Assembly (NCBI GenBank): GCA_039184335.1
Contig: JBCDBD010000008.1
Coordinates: 1 to 64,000 of the forward strand
Direction: 5' to 3'
DNA from: JBCDBD01 sp039184335
GTDB taxonomy: Bacteria; Bacteroidota; Bacteroidia; Flavobacteriales; Flavobacteriaceae
DNA: 64,000 nucleotides
Positions 43,961 to 52,633 of this stretch are shown here, in pieces (position 1 is the stretch's first letter; the number at the start of each line of letters is the position of its first letter). Below the pieces are notes generated by a model that saw nothing but the letters and a program-made list of their open reading frames with translations, made no database searches and was not told the origin of the DNA. The position numbers and the translations under genes are program-made.

Positions 43961-45010
43961 ATGAAATTATCCAACTTCAATTTTGAGCTTCCGAAAGAAT
44001 TATTGGCAGAATATCCTGCAGAGAATAGAGATGAATCCAAATTGATGGTCATTCATCGCGATACAGGAAAAATTGAACATAAAATGTTTAAAGACCTGAT
44101 CAATTATTTTGATGAAGGTGATGTTATGGTGTTGAACAATACCAAGGTGTTTCCTGCGAGGTTATATGGGAACAAAGAAAAAACAGGAGCTCGGATCGAA
44201 GTGTTTTTGTTGCGAGAGCTGAATGAAGAACAACGCCTCTGGGATGTCTTGGTTGACCCAGCAAGAAAGATTCGAATAGGCAATAAATTGTATTTTGGTG
44301 AAGACGAAAGTCTGGTTGCCGAGGTCATTGACAACACCACTTCTCGAGGAAGAACCTTACGCTTTTTGTATGACGGCTCTTATATTGATTTTAGAAGAAA
44401 ATTAAAGGAATTGGGTGAGACCCCCTTGCCCAAATACATCAAGAGACCGGTTGAACCAGAAGATGAAGATCGTTACCAGACCATTTATGCTAAATATGAA
44501 GGTGCTGTTGCGGCCCCTACCGCAGGATTGCACTTCTCAAAGCATTTACTGAAAAGACTGGAAATCAAAGGTGTCGATTTTGCAGAAGTGACCCTACATG
44601 TTGGCTTGGGAACCTTTAGCCCCGTTGAAGTTGAAGACCTGTCGAAACACAAGATGGACAGTGAAGAACTGGTGATTGACGAAAAGGCTACCGAGGTGGT
44701 CAACAAGGCCAAAGGTGACAAAAAAAAGGTATGTGCCGTAGGTACAACGGTGATGCGCGCTTTAGAAAGTGCGGTTTCTTCAGAACAAAAGTTGAATACC
44801 TTTGAGGGTTGGACGAATAAATTCATCTTTCCTCCCTATGACTTTAGTATTGCCAATTGCATGGTCACCAATTTTCATTTGCCGAAATCTACATTATTGA
44901 TGATGGTGTCTGCATTCATTGGTCACGATTTAATGAAGAAATCATACAAACAGGCTATCTTAGAACAGTATCGGTTCTATTCGTACGGTGACGCGATGCT
45001 GATTTTATAA
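43961..45010 (+). CDS. queA: S-adenosylmethionine:tRNA ribosyltransferase-isomerase
   Basis: 349-residue queuosine-pathway enzyme that transfers the ribosyl part of SAM to 7-aminomethyl-deazaguanine in tRNA, giving epoxyqueuosine. Starts MKLSNFNFELPKELLAEYPAENRD; contains VMVLNNTKVFPARLYG, APTAGLHFSKHLL and ANCMVTNFHLPKSTLLMMVSAF. ATG 43961 fits the promoter and family start. Own promoter and terminator suggest a single-gene unit. Confidence 0.96.
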   Translation: MKLSNFNFELPKELLAEYPAENRDESKLMVIHRDTGKIEHKMFKDLINYFDEGDVMVLNNTKVFPARLYGNKEKTGARIEVFLLRELNEEQRLWDVLVDPARKIRIGNKLYFGEDESLVAEVIDNTTSRGRTLRFLYDGSYIDFRRKLKELGETPLPKYIKRPVEPEDEDRYQTIYAKYEGAVAAPTAGLHFSKHLLKRLEIKGVDFAEVTLHVGLGTFSPVEVEDLSKHKMDSEELVIDEKATEVVNKAKGDKKKVCAVGTTVMRALESAVSSEQKLNTFEGWTNKFIFPPYDFSIANCMVTNFHLPKSTLLMMVSAFIGHDLMKKSYKQAILEQYRFYSYGDAMLIL

Positions 45011-45030
45011 CGTTAACGATTTGTATAAAG

Positions 45031-45070
45031 AATCCCGCATGGACCGACTGAGGTTTTGCGGGATTTTTTG
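45031..45070 (+). terminator. Rho-independent terminator after queA
   Basis: AATCCCGCA (45031-45039) pairs with TGCGGGATT (45057-45065), 17-nt loop, then TTTTT. Confidence 0.85.
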
Positions 45071-45089
45071 ATTTCCTATCTTTAGGCGA

Positions 45090-46127
45090 ATGGACACCAA
45101 AAAAGACATAAGGGCACTGACAAAAGCACAGTTAAGGGACTTTTTTGTTGCCCAAGGCGAACAGGCTTTTCGTGGCAATCAGGTGTATGAGTGGCTTTGG
45201 CAAAAAGCGGCATACTCCTTTAATGAGATGACCAATATTTCAAAAGGGTCAAGAAGGCTTTTGGAAAATCATTTCGTCATCAACCATATCAAGGTAGATC
45301 AGCTACAGCGAAGTGCGGATGGGACCATAAAGAATGCGGTGAAGCTTCACGATGGTTTGATAGTGGAATCGGTTTTGATCCCTACCGCGTCCAGAACCAC
45401 GGCTTGTGTTTCAAGCCAAGTGGGCTGTAGTTTGGATTGCCGATTTTGTGCAACGGCGCGATTAAAGCGGATGCGAAACTTAAACCCTGACGAAATCTAT
45501 GATCAAGTAGTGGCCATAGACCGCGAAAGCCGCCTGTATTTTAATCGACCTTTGAGCAATATTGTTTTTATGGGCATGGGTGAACCCTTGATGAATTATA
45601 ATAACGTATTGAAGGCCATTGACAAAATAACAGCAAAGGAAGGATTGCGCATGTCACCCCGGCGTATTACCGTTTCTACTTCTGGAGTGCCCAAAATGAT
45701 AAAAAAAATGGCAGATGAAGCGGTCAAGTTTAAGTTGGCCGTTTCTTTGCATTCTGCAATTGATGACATTAGAACTGCAATCATGCCTTTTAACGCTACC
45801 TTTCCCTTAGCTGAATTGCGGAAGGCACTGGAATATTGGTATGCCAAGACCAAGAACCGAATTACCTACGAATATGTGGTATGGAAGGGTGTCAACGACA
45901 CCGAGAATGATGTGGATGCACTGGTGAAGTTTTGCCGGTTTGCCCCTTCAAAAGTAAATTTGATTGAATACAACCCAATTGACGACGGAGCATTCCAACA
46001 GGCTTCCGATGCTGCCATTACCATGTACCAGCGTACTTTAACAGAAAATAAGATCACGGTAACAGTGCGACGTTCAAGAGGTAAGGATATTGATGCAGCA
46101 TGTGGTCAATTGGCGAATAAAAGTTGA
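45090..46127 (+). CDS. rlmN: 23S rRNA (adenine-2503-C2)-methyltransferase
   Basis: 345-residue radical-SAM enzyme methylating A2503 of 23S rRNA and A37 of some tRNAs. Cluster motif CRFCATA preceded by SLD (C-x3-C-x2-C pattern SLDCRFCATA with the upstream Cys in VGCSLDC), MGMGEPLMNY, the ISTSGV-type segment and the second catalytic Cys in DAACGQLANKS. Length matches. Confidence 0.95.
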   Translation: MDTKKDIRALTKAQLRDFFVAQGEQAFRGNQVYEWLWQKAAYSFNEMTNISKGSRRLLENHFVINHIKVDQLQRSADGTIKNAVKLHDGLIVESVLIPTASRTTACVSSQVGCSLDCRFCATARLKRMRNLNPDEIYDQVVAIDRESRLYFNRPLSNIVFMGMGEPLMNYNNVLKAIDKITAKEGLRMSPRRITVSTSGVPKMIKKMADEAVKFKLAVSLHSAIDDIRTAIMPFNATFPLAELRKALEYWYAKTKNRITYEYVVWKGVNDTENDVDALVKFCRFAPSKVNLIEYNPIDDGAFQQASDAAITMYQRTLTENKITVTVRRSRGKDIDAACGQLANKS

Positions 46128-46135
46128 TTGCTTGC

Positions 46136-46645
46136 TTACAAGGTAACTTCAATATGTTTGCGCATGAGTGAATGGTGCCCAAAATCATCTTCCATGCTGT
46201 ATGCACAGATCAACCAGATTTTTTGTGTTTTTCTTAAGTCGTAATGGTATCGGTCAAACGCTTTTTGGGGAATGGAAAATTGTACTGTGGTAGTGCCATT
46301 TTTTTCCGTTCCTTTCACATTGCAAATCTGTGACTTTGAGCCTAATTCTTCCATTGGTTTGGGGTCGCCGATACCAACTACGTACAGATCGACTGCATTA
46401 ACACCATTTTCAGAAACATTGATCATGTACAGATTACTCTTTATAATGTTATCAGATGTGTTGAAGCCAAGAGCTACCCATCCATCTTCTGGGGCAGTGG
46501 CCGTAAAATGGAAAAGGTCACCTTCAGCTTGCCAAGCCACTTTCATACCACCTATTGCCAAAGAGGTAGTACCTGTTTTTTGGGAAACAACGTTCGGCAG
46601 TGTCTGATACACACTTAAAAAAACGGTAAAAAGGAACAGTTTCAT
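46136..46645 (-). CDS. DOMON-domain secreted protein
   Basis: 169-residue protein with a hydrophobic N-terminus (probable signal, ending about SVYQTLPNVVSQ) and a DOMON beta sandwich: WQAEGDLFHFTATAPEDGWVALGF, then DLYVVGIGDP and HHSLMRKHIEVTL. DOMON domains bind heme or sugars; a heme-binding Met/His pair is possible but not provable here. It faces rlmN (8 nt apart, convergent). Confidence 0.82.
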   Translation of the reverse strand: MKLFLFTVFLSVYQTLPNVVSQKTGTTSLAIGGMKVAWQAEGDLFHFTATAPEDGWVALGFNTSDNIIKSNLYMINVSENGVNAVDLYVVGIGDPKPMEELGSKSQICNVKGTEKNGTTTVQFSIPQKAFDRYHYDLRKTQKIWLICAYSMEDDFGHHSLMRKHIEVTL

Positions 46646-46715
46646 TGACTTTGGGCTTGTTTATCCTGTAAAATAGTGCTGACAACGGAATTTTGTTGCC
46701 AACAACACGTTAAAA

Positions 46716-47720
46716 GTGACTGTTGTAGCTATATTTGAACAGGTGAAGATTGTTGAGCAAATACGCGAACCCATTAATGCCGAGATGGAACTTTTTGAAG
46801 ATAAGTTTCGACAATCGATGTCTTCAAAGGTCGCTTTATTCAATCGGATTACATATTACATTGCCAATCGTAAAGGGAAACAAATGCGACCCATGTTTGT
46901 TTTTTTGACCGCTAAGATTGTGAACAACGGCAAGGTAAATGAAAGAACTTACACCGGCGCTTCCATCATAGAATTGATCCATACGGCAAGTTTGGTACAT
47001 GATGATGTTGTGGACGACAGCCATAAACGACGTAGTTTTTTTTCCATTAACGCACTATGGAAAAATAAGATTGCCGTTTTAGTGGGGGATTTTCTCTTCT
47101 CAAAAGGGCTATTGGTCGCTTTGGAGCATAAAGATTATGACCTTTTGGGCATTATCTCGAACTCTGTAAAAGATATGAGTGAGGGTGAACTTCTACAGAT
47201 AGAGAAATCAAGGTTATTGGATATTACTGAAGAAGTGTATTACGACATTATCCGTCAAAAAACGGCCACATTGATTGCAGCTTGCTGTAGTATGGGGGCA
47301 TGTGCAGTCAAACCCGATACTGAAGAGGTTGAAAAATTTAGAATGTTTGGGGAGCTATGCGGAATGGCTTTTCAATTGAAAGATGACCTTTTTGATTATG
47401 GTCAAGAAAAAATTGGAAAACCGACAGGTATCGATATCAAAGAGCAAAAAATGACATTGCCATTGATCTATGCATTGAACGTCAGTTCAAAAGAAGAGAA
47501 ACGATGGTTGATCAATTCAATCAAAAACCATAATAAAGATAAGAAAAGGGTAAAAGAGGTCATTGCTTTTGTCAAAGAAAAGGGTGGTCTTGAATATGCC
47601 GTTGCAAAAATGCTGGAATTTAAAGACAGCGCACTTGCCCTTTTGGACGACTATCCTGAAACAACATATAAGACATCACTTGCGCTTATGGTCAATTATG
47701 TAGTTGATCGAAAAAAATAA
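46716..47720 (+). CDS. Long-chain polyprenyl diphosphate synthase
   Basis: 334-residue all-alpha prenyltransferase. First Asp-rich motif LVHDDVVDDSHKRR and second FQLKDDLFDYG; KGKQMRPMFVFL binds the allylic substrate. It makes the side chain of menaquinone (octaprenyl or solanesyl/heptaprenyl class; chain length not readable). The start is GTG 46716, just after an in-frame stop at 46711, so no earlier start exists. Confidence 0.93.
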   Translation: MTVVAIFEQVKIVEQIREPINAEMELFEDKFRQSMSSKVALFNRITYYIANRKGKQMRPMFVFLTAKIVNNGKVNERTYTGASIIELIHTASLVHDDVVDDSHKRRSFFSINALWKNKIAVLVGDFLFSKGLLVALEHKDYDLLGIISNSVKDMSEGELLQIEKSRLLDITEEVYYDIIRQKTATLIAACCSMGACAVKPDTEEVEKFRMFGELCGMAFQLKDDLFDYGQEKIGKPTGIDIKEQKMTLPLIYALNVSSKEEKRWLINSIKNHNKDKKRVKEVIAFVKEKGGLEYAVAKMLEFKDSALALLDDYPETTYKTSLALMVNYVVDRKK

Positions 47721-47784
47721 GACTCCTGGGCAACCATTTTCATAAAACCAACGTCTACATTAATAGAAAACAAAACGAGAACAG

Positions 47785-48357
47785 TTGAAGATCATTTCAT
47801 TCTACAGTAATGAAAAACAATTGATAAGCAAATCAATTGCGGGTGATAGAAGAGCGCAGCAGGCTATTTATGAAAAATTTGCGCCGAAAATGTTGAGTGT
47901 TTGTCGCCAATATATCAAAGACCTGCAATTCGCTGAAGATGTCATGGTGAACGGTTTTGTAAAGGTCTTTAGAAACTTGGGCACATTTAAGCATAAGGGT
48001 AGTTTTGAAGGGTGGATCCGAAAAATCATGGTGAGGGAAAGTATCTCATATTTACGAAAAAGGCAATTCATGGTATATGACAATGACATATTTGAAGATA
48101 ATCAGTTGAAAAACCAAACCGATATCTCAGTTGCCGATGTTGAATATATTCAACAATTGATAGACAATTTGCCTGAAGGCTATAAAATGGTGTTTGTACT
48201 GTATGCTGTTGAGGGTTACAAACATCAAGAGATTGCTAAAATGTTGAAAATCTCAGAAGGCACTTCAAAATCCCAACTGTATAAGGCACGTAAAATGCTT
48301 CAAGGGAACCTAAGGTTAAAAGAGCTGTCACTTGATAAGAAATCAAAAGGCAATTAG
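47785..48357 (+). CDS. ECF-family RNA polymerase sigma factor
   Basis: 190-residue sigma-70 family protein with region 2 (AIYEKFAPKMLSVCRQYIKD, then FVKVFRNLGTFKHKGSFEGW) and region 4 (LPEGYKMVFVLYAVEGYKHQ then EIAKMLKISEGTSKSQLYKA). The start is TTG 47785; no ATG precedes region 2. It heads a three-gene run with a membrane protein that looks like its anti-sigma factor and a barrel protein. Confidence 0.92.
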   Translation: MKIISFYSNEKQLISKSIAGDRRAQQAIYEKFAPKMLSVCRQYIKDLQFAEDVMVNGFVKVFRNLGTFKHKGSFEGWIRKIMVRESISYLRKRQFMVYDNDIFEDNQLKNQTDISVADVEYIQQLIDNLPEGYKMVFVLYAVEGYKHQEIAKMLKISEGTSKSQLYKARKMLQGNLRLKELSLDKKSKGN

Positions 48358-48368
48358 AAGGACAAGCG

Positions 48369-49097
48369 ATGGGAAAATTGGAAAAACACATCAAAGAAAG
48401 GTTACGAAAGCGCGAAATCAAGCCATCAGAACAGGCATGGCAACGCATTGAAACTGATTTGGGGCAAACTGTGGTCAATAGCAAAAGAACACCATGGTAT
48501 GCCATTGTCGCAGGATTTATTGGAATAGTGTTGTTTTCATCTATTTATCTTGGATTACGGAAGACCGTGTTCACCGAAACCAATGATCGTTCGGTCAACA
48601 AAAAGATAGTCGGGGACAAGGTCACGAAAACGAAGAACAAACCTCCAATTGAAAAAACTCCCTTGTCCAATGAAACGAAGAAAGCGCTACTATTGCCATC
48701 CCAAGAGCCTGTTGCTGTTGATCTTGGGCAAATTGAAAATAAAAGTGCAACTATGGCGGTTGAAAACATAGATGATGCATTGCGATTGCCAAATGACCCG
48801 ATTCAAGCAAAAGAACTGTTGATTGAAGAAAAGGTTGTTGAAGTGCTCGCACAGGTCACTTTATTGGAAACCCAAAACACAACGGTAACAGAAGGTGAAA
48901 TTGATTCATTGCTTAGGGCAGCCCAGCGCGAACTTTTGACTATCAAGGTGTTTCAAGAAAACAGAAAGGTCGATGCCATGGCATTACTGACAGCAGTTGA
49001 AGATGAGTTGGACCAAACTTTTAGGGACCAGTTGTTCGAAACCCTGAAAGAAGGATATTTCAAACTCAAAACTGCAGTTGCCGACCGAAACAATTAA
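48369..49097 (+). CDS. Putative anti-sigma factor (single-pass membrane protein)
   Basis: 242-residue protein. Residues 1-35 are charged and helical (LEKHIKERLRKREIKPSEQAW), a membrane segment follows at about 43-62 (WYAIVAGFIGIVLFSSIYLG), and the remainder is a Lys/Glu-rich periplasmic part. This topology, and the position 11 nt after an ECF sigma gene, suggests control of that sigma factor. It has no recognised anti-sigma zinc motif, so the role is inferred from context. Confidence 0.65.
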   Translation: MGKLEKHIKERLRKREIKPSEQAWQRIETDLGQTVVNSKRTPWYAIVAGFIGIVLFSSIYLGLRKTVFTETNDRSVNKKIVGDKVTKTKNKPPIEKTPLSNETKKALLLPSQEPVAVDLGQIENKSATMAVENIDDALRLPNDPIQAKELLIEEKVVEVLAQVTLLETQNTTVTEGEIDSLLRAAQRELLTIKVFQENRKVDAMALLTAVEDELDQTFRDQLFETLKEGYFKLKTAVADRNN

Positions 49098-49122
49098 CAT
49101 TCATCAATCAAGCAATAATAGA

Positions 49123-49157
49123 TCCTAGTTTGCCCCCTTCCATTGAGAGGGGGTAGG
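49123..49157. repeat. Intergenic CCCCCT/AGGGGG hairpin
   Basis: CCTA (49123-49126) and CCCCCT (49133-49138) pair with AGGGGG (49148-49153) and TAGG (49153-49156 region). It has no U-run. The outline resembles short G/C-rich intergenic repeats I have seen in flavobacterial genomes; only one copy is in this window. Confidence 0.5.
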
Positions 49158-49182
49158 CGAGGATTGTCAAAACGGAACAATT

Positions 49183-50253
49183 ATGAGAACAGGTAAATGG
49201 TATTTGGCCATCTTTTTTATGCTATTTCTGTCAAAACATTCTTTTGGGCAAGAGAAGTATGAGAAGAAAATAGAAATCCTTAAAGAACAAAAGGAAAAAA
49301 TCACAAATCAAGAGAAAGAGGCATTAAAGATTGAGGTTGAAGCCATTAATAAAAGATTGCAAAGGGGTTTGATTTCCACGCAAGAGGCACAACTTCTTAA
49401 AGAAGAAGCGGCGATGAAGCGTGCCAGAAACATTGAGGATAGGATCGCAATTGTCGAAAACCAGGTTGCATTATTGGAGCGTAACAAAGGTAAAACACTG
49501 GTGTTGCTGGAAGCTGATACCCTGTCGAACGACCAGATAAGGTTGGGTCTTTCGATAGATGGGCGGCCAATTATGGATTGGCGTTCAAAAAGGTGGAAAC
49601 GGGACATTAAGTATGATCGCCGTACCTATTCTGATCTGGTCGTAGCGATTGGGTTTAACAATGCTTTGATCGAAGGGGAATCTTTAAGTGATTCCCCATA
49701 TAAAATAGGGGGGAGTCGATTTTTTGAACTAGGCTGGCAATGGCGTACCCGTGTTTTTAAAAATACGAATTTTATGCGCTTTCATTATGGGTTTTCATTT
49801 CAATTCAATGGCCTGAAACCTGATGACAACCGGTATTTTGTCGAAAATGGAAATCAAACGGAGCTTCAGGAATTCGATGTGGAACTGGATAAGTCAAAGT
49901 TGCGAATGGACAATTTGGTGTTTCCGGTTCATCTTGAATTTGGTCCGTCACGATATCGTGAAACACCGGAAACCATTCGTTATTCGTTAGAGGATCAATT
50001 TCGAATAGGTGTGGGCGGGTATGGTGGATTTAATTTGGGAACTAGGCAAAAATTAAAATATACAAGAAATGGAGAACGGGTCAAGGATAAACTCAAGCGA
50101 GATTACAATACCAGCGATTTAATCTATGGTCTAAGTGCCTATGTAGGGGTAGAAGGTGTTTTATTATATATAAAATATGATCTTAATCCGATATTTGAAG
50201 ACGCTCCGATTGAACAGAACAACATCTCGCTGGGCCTTCGGTTTGATTTGTAG
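49183..50253 (+). CDS. Putative outer-membrane beta-barrel protein with N-terminal coiled coil
   Basis: 356-residue protein. Signal peptide to about residue 23 (FFMLFLSKHSFGQ). Residues about 25-110 are strongly helical and charged (IEILKEQKEKITNQEKEALK), likely a coiled coil; from about 125 alternating strands follow, ending SLGLRFDL, as in a porin-like barrel. Function unknown. As the third gene after the ECF sigma factor it may be in its regulon. Confidence 0.7.
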   Translation: MRTGKWYLAIFFMLFLSKHSFGQEKYEKKIEILKEQKEKITNQEKEALKIEVEAINKRLQRGLISTQEAQLLKEEAAMKRARNIEDRIAIVENQVALLERNKGKTLVLLEADTLSNDQIRLGLSIDGRPIMDWRSKRWKRDIKYDRRTYSDLVVAIGFNNALIEGESLSDSPYKIGGSRFFELGWQWRTRVFKNTNFMRFHYGFSFQFNGLKPDDNRYFVENGNQTELQEFDVELDKSKLRMDNLVFPVHLEFGPSRYRETPETIRYSLEDQFRIGVGGYGGFNLGTRQKLKYTRNGERVKDKLKRDYNTSDLIYGLSAYVGVEGVLLYIKYDLNPIFEDAPIEQNNISLGLRFDL

Positions 50254-50256
50254 CAA

Positions 50257-50502
50257 TTAATTTGCGCCCAAAGCTTTTTGTATTTCAGGTGTGAAGTCAT
50301 CTTTATAGAGGGCTTTCTTGCAATGGGAACATTCTGCATACTGGAATGTTCCTATTTTTAGTAGGGGTATCCAAAATAGGTGAATATAATTAGGTCGTGA
50401 TATGACCGTCAGTGTACCCTTTTGATTACAATGGGTACAGGAGATTTGTTCAAGACGTTTTGAGGTGCGCCTACCGGTTCGTGTACCAAAAAATAAGATC
50501 AT
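50257..50502 (-). CDS. Small zinc-ribbon protein
   Basis: 81-residue protein starting MILFFGTRTGRR. Two CxxC pairs, CTHC near residue 22 and CSHC near residue 58, are separated by a hydrophobic hairpin (NYIHLFWIPLLKIGTF) as in zinc-ribbon_15-type proteins. The open frame extends upstream to 50802, but that part is antisense to dnaG and is not coding; the ATG at 50502 is chosen. Confidence 0.8.
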   Translation of the reverse strand: MILFFGTRTGRRTSKRLEQISCTHCNQKGTLTVISRPNYIHLFWIPLLKIGTFQYAECSHCKKALYKDDFTPEIQKALGAN

Positions 50503-50605
50503 GGAGTCGCTTAATGAAAATAGACTTAAAAGTATGTATTTTTCTTTTGGGTATTCCAAGTTTTCCATGAAGTGAAATTCGTTACTTTTATACACATTTT
50601 GTACC

Positions 50606-52579
50606 ATGATCTCAAAGGCCACCATAGATAGTGTGTATGAAACTGCACGGGTTGAGGAAGTTATCGGTGATTTTGTGCAGCTTAAAAAGTCAGGCTCCAA
50701 TTTCAAGGGCCTGAGTCCCTTCACAGATGAACGTACCCCAAGTTTCATGGTCTCTCCCGTAAAGCAGATATGGAAGGATTTTAGCAGTGGCAAGGGCGGC
50801 AATGTGGTAGCATTTTTAATGGAGCATGAGCATTTTACTTACCCAGAGGCAATAAAATACTTAGCAAAAAAGTACAATATTGAAGTTGAGGAAACTGAGC
50901 AATCAAGCGAAGAAAAAGAACAGGCGAATGAGCGGGAAAGTATGTATTTGGTTTCAGCGTTTGCAAAAAAGTATTTTGAAACCAGTTTATGGGAAAGCGA
51001 ACGTGGTAAAGCCATAGGGCTGACCTATTTCAAGGAAAGAGGTTTTACCGATGAAACCATTAAGACATTTGGCCTGGGTTATAGCCTAGATGATTGGGAA
51101 GCATTTACCAAAACTGCCTTAAAGGAAGGCTATCAACTGGAGTTTTTGGAAAAAACAGGATTGACCATTGTCAAGGAGAGTGATGGTGCGGGCCTTAAAA
51201 AATTTGATAGGTTCAAAGGCCGAGTGATGTTTCCAATCCATTCCATGAGCGGTAGGGTATTGGGGTTTGGTGGGCGAATTTTGGTCAATGACAAAAAAGC
51301 GGCCAAATATTTAAATTCACCCGAAAGTGAGATTTACCATAAAAGCAAGGTACTGTACGGTATTTACTTTGCCAAGCAAGCTATTGCCAAAGAAGATAAT
51401 TGTTATTTGGTCGAGGGCTATACCGATGTCATTCAAATGTACCAAGCAGGCATCAAGAATGTCGTCGCTTCAAGTGGTACTGCCTTGACCCCTGAACAAA
51501 TTCGACTTATCAATCGATTGACGAAGAACATTACAGTGCTGTTTGACGGTGATGCTGCAGGTACCCGTGCTTCATTACGGGGTATCGATTTGATTTTGGA
51601 ACAGGGGATGAATGTTAGGGTGTGTTCTTTTCCAGAGGGTGAAGATCCCGATAGTTTTTCAAAGGAGAATGCATATGAAGACATCATTTTATACCTTGAG
51701 GAAAATGCAAAGGACTTTATTCAGTTCAAGGCATCCCTTTTGGCACAAGATGCGGCAGATGACCCCATTGAACGTGCAAATACGGTACGTGATATTGTCA
51801 ACAGCATCGCCAAGATTCCCGATCAGATAAAAAAAGAGATCTATGTACAGGAATGTGCTAAAATAATGCAGGTCTCAGAGGAGGTACTTTACAATACCCT
51901 GGCACAGATCGACAGCAAAAGCTTCTCAGATGCCACTAAAAAGATAAAACATACACAACAAGTGTTCGATGTGGTCAAGAACGAACCTAAAGTTGAAAAA
52001 GTAGATGTTCAGTTTGAGTTGGAACGAAAGATTATAGAGCTCTTGCTTTTATACGGAAATCAAAAGCAAGAATTTGAAGATTTGGTACTAAAGGAAAATG
52101 ATGAAGGAGATTTGATTTTAGAACCAGAAATTTTTGAGGCCAAGGTCTATGAAAAAGTATATCTCGATTTGCAAGAAGACGAAATTGAGCTTACTAACAA
52201 AAATTTCAGGAACATTTATTACCAACTTATAGCAAATTTGAATGAAAGTGAAGAATTCTCTATCACCACTTTTCTCTCGAACTTAGATCAAGATGTGGTC
52301 AATGAGGTTTCCACTATTTTAATGGAGGAAGAAAAATACATGCTCCACGATTGGGAGAGAAAAAATATCTATCCAAAAGACAAAAGACACGGCATTGCAC
52401 AGTTGGTAGGTGAAACTATTTTAACCCTACGCTGTAACTTGATCAAAAATAGAATTTTAAAGTTACAGAAAGAGACTGAAAATAAACAAGAAGACAATAC
52501 CGAGATTTTGGAAGAAATCATGAATTACTTGCAGTTGAACAAATTACTGAACGTAAAACTGAACCGTGTTCTTTCCTAA
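50606..52579 (+). CDS. dnaG: DNA primase lacking the N-terminal zinc ligands
   Basis: 657-residue primase that lays down RNA primers at the fork with DnaB. N-terminal module aligns well with the CHC2 zinc-ribbon (NFKGLSPFTDERTPSF, VKQIWKDFSSGKGGNVVAFLM), but the four ligands C-H-C-C are Ser37, Thr40, Asp58 and Ser61. The catalytic core is intact: VMFPIHSMSGRVLGFGGR, NSPESEIYHKSKVLYG, EGYTDVIQMYQAG, and the TOPRIM Asp pair in VLFDGDAAG. The C-terminal helicase-binding part is present (from about 440). The gene is clearly functional; loss of zinc seems lineage specific. Confidence 0.95.
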   Translation: MISKATIDSVYETARVEEVIGDFVQLKKSGSNFKGLSPFTDERTPSFMVSPVKQIWKDFSSGKGGNVVAFLMEHEHFTYPEAIKYLAKKYNIEVEETEQSSEEKEQANERESMYLVSAFAKKYFETSLWESERGKAIGLTYFKERGFTDETIKTFGLGYSLDDWEAFTKTALKEGYQLEFLEKTGLTIVKESDGAGLKKFDRFKGRVMFPIHSMSGRVLGFGGRILVNDKKAAKYLNSPESEIYHKSKVLYGIYFAKQAIAKEDNCYLVEGYTDVIQMYQAGIKNVVASSGTALTPEQIRLINRLTKNITVLFDGDAAGTRASLRGIDLILEQGMNVRVCSFPEGEDPDSFSKENAYEDIILYLEENAKDFIQFKASLLAQDAADDPIERANTVRDIVNSIAKIPDQIKKEIYVQECAKIMQVSEEVLYNTLAQIDSKSFSDATKKIKHTQQVFDVVKNEPKVEKVDVQFELERKIIELLLLYGNQKQEFEDLVLKENDEGDLILEPEIFEAKVYEKVYLDLQEDEIELTNKNFRNIYYQLIANLNESEEFSITTFLSNLDQDVVNEVSTILMEEEKYMLHDWERKNIYPKDKRHGIAQLVGETILTLRCNLIKNRILKLQKETENKQEDNTEILEEIMNYLQLNKLLNVKLNRVLS

Positions 52580-52582
52580 AAG

Positions 52583-52614
52583 AAAAAAACCCCTAAGATT
52601 ATTGGGGTTTTTTT
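52583..52614. terminator. Bidirectional terminator between dnaG and the response regulator
   Basis: CCCC (52590-52593) pairs with GGGG (52604-52607), extended by the flanking A7/T7 runs, which supply a U-run on both strands. Confidence 0.82.
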
Positions 52615-52633
52615 AGAGATTTTCAGAATAGTT

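Noticed and set aside
50503..50802. Upstream part of the 181-residue minus-strand frame over the dnaG start
   Set aside because: It is antisense to the conserved N-terminus of dnaG. Only the last 81 codons form a sensible zinc-ribbon protein.
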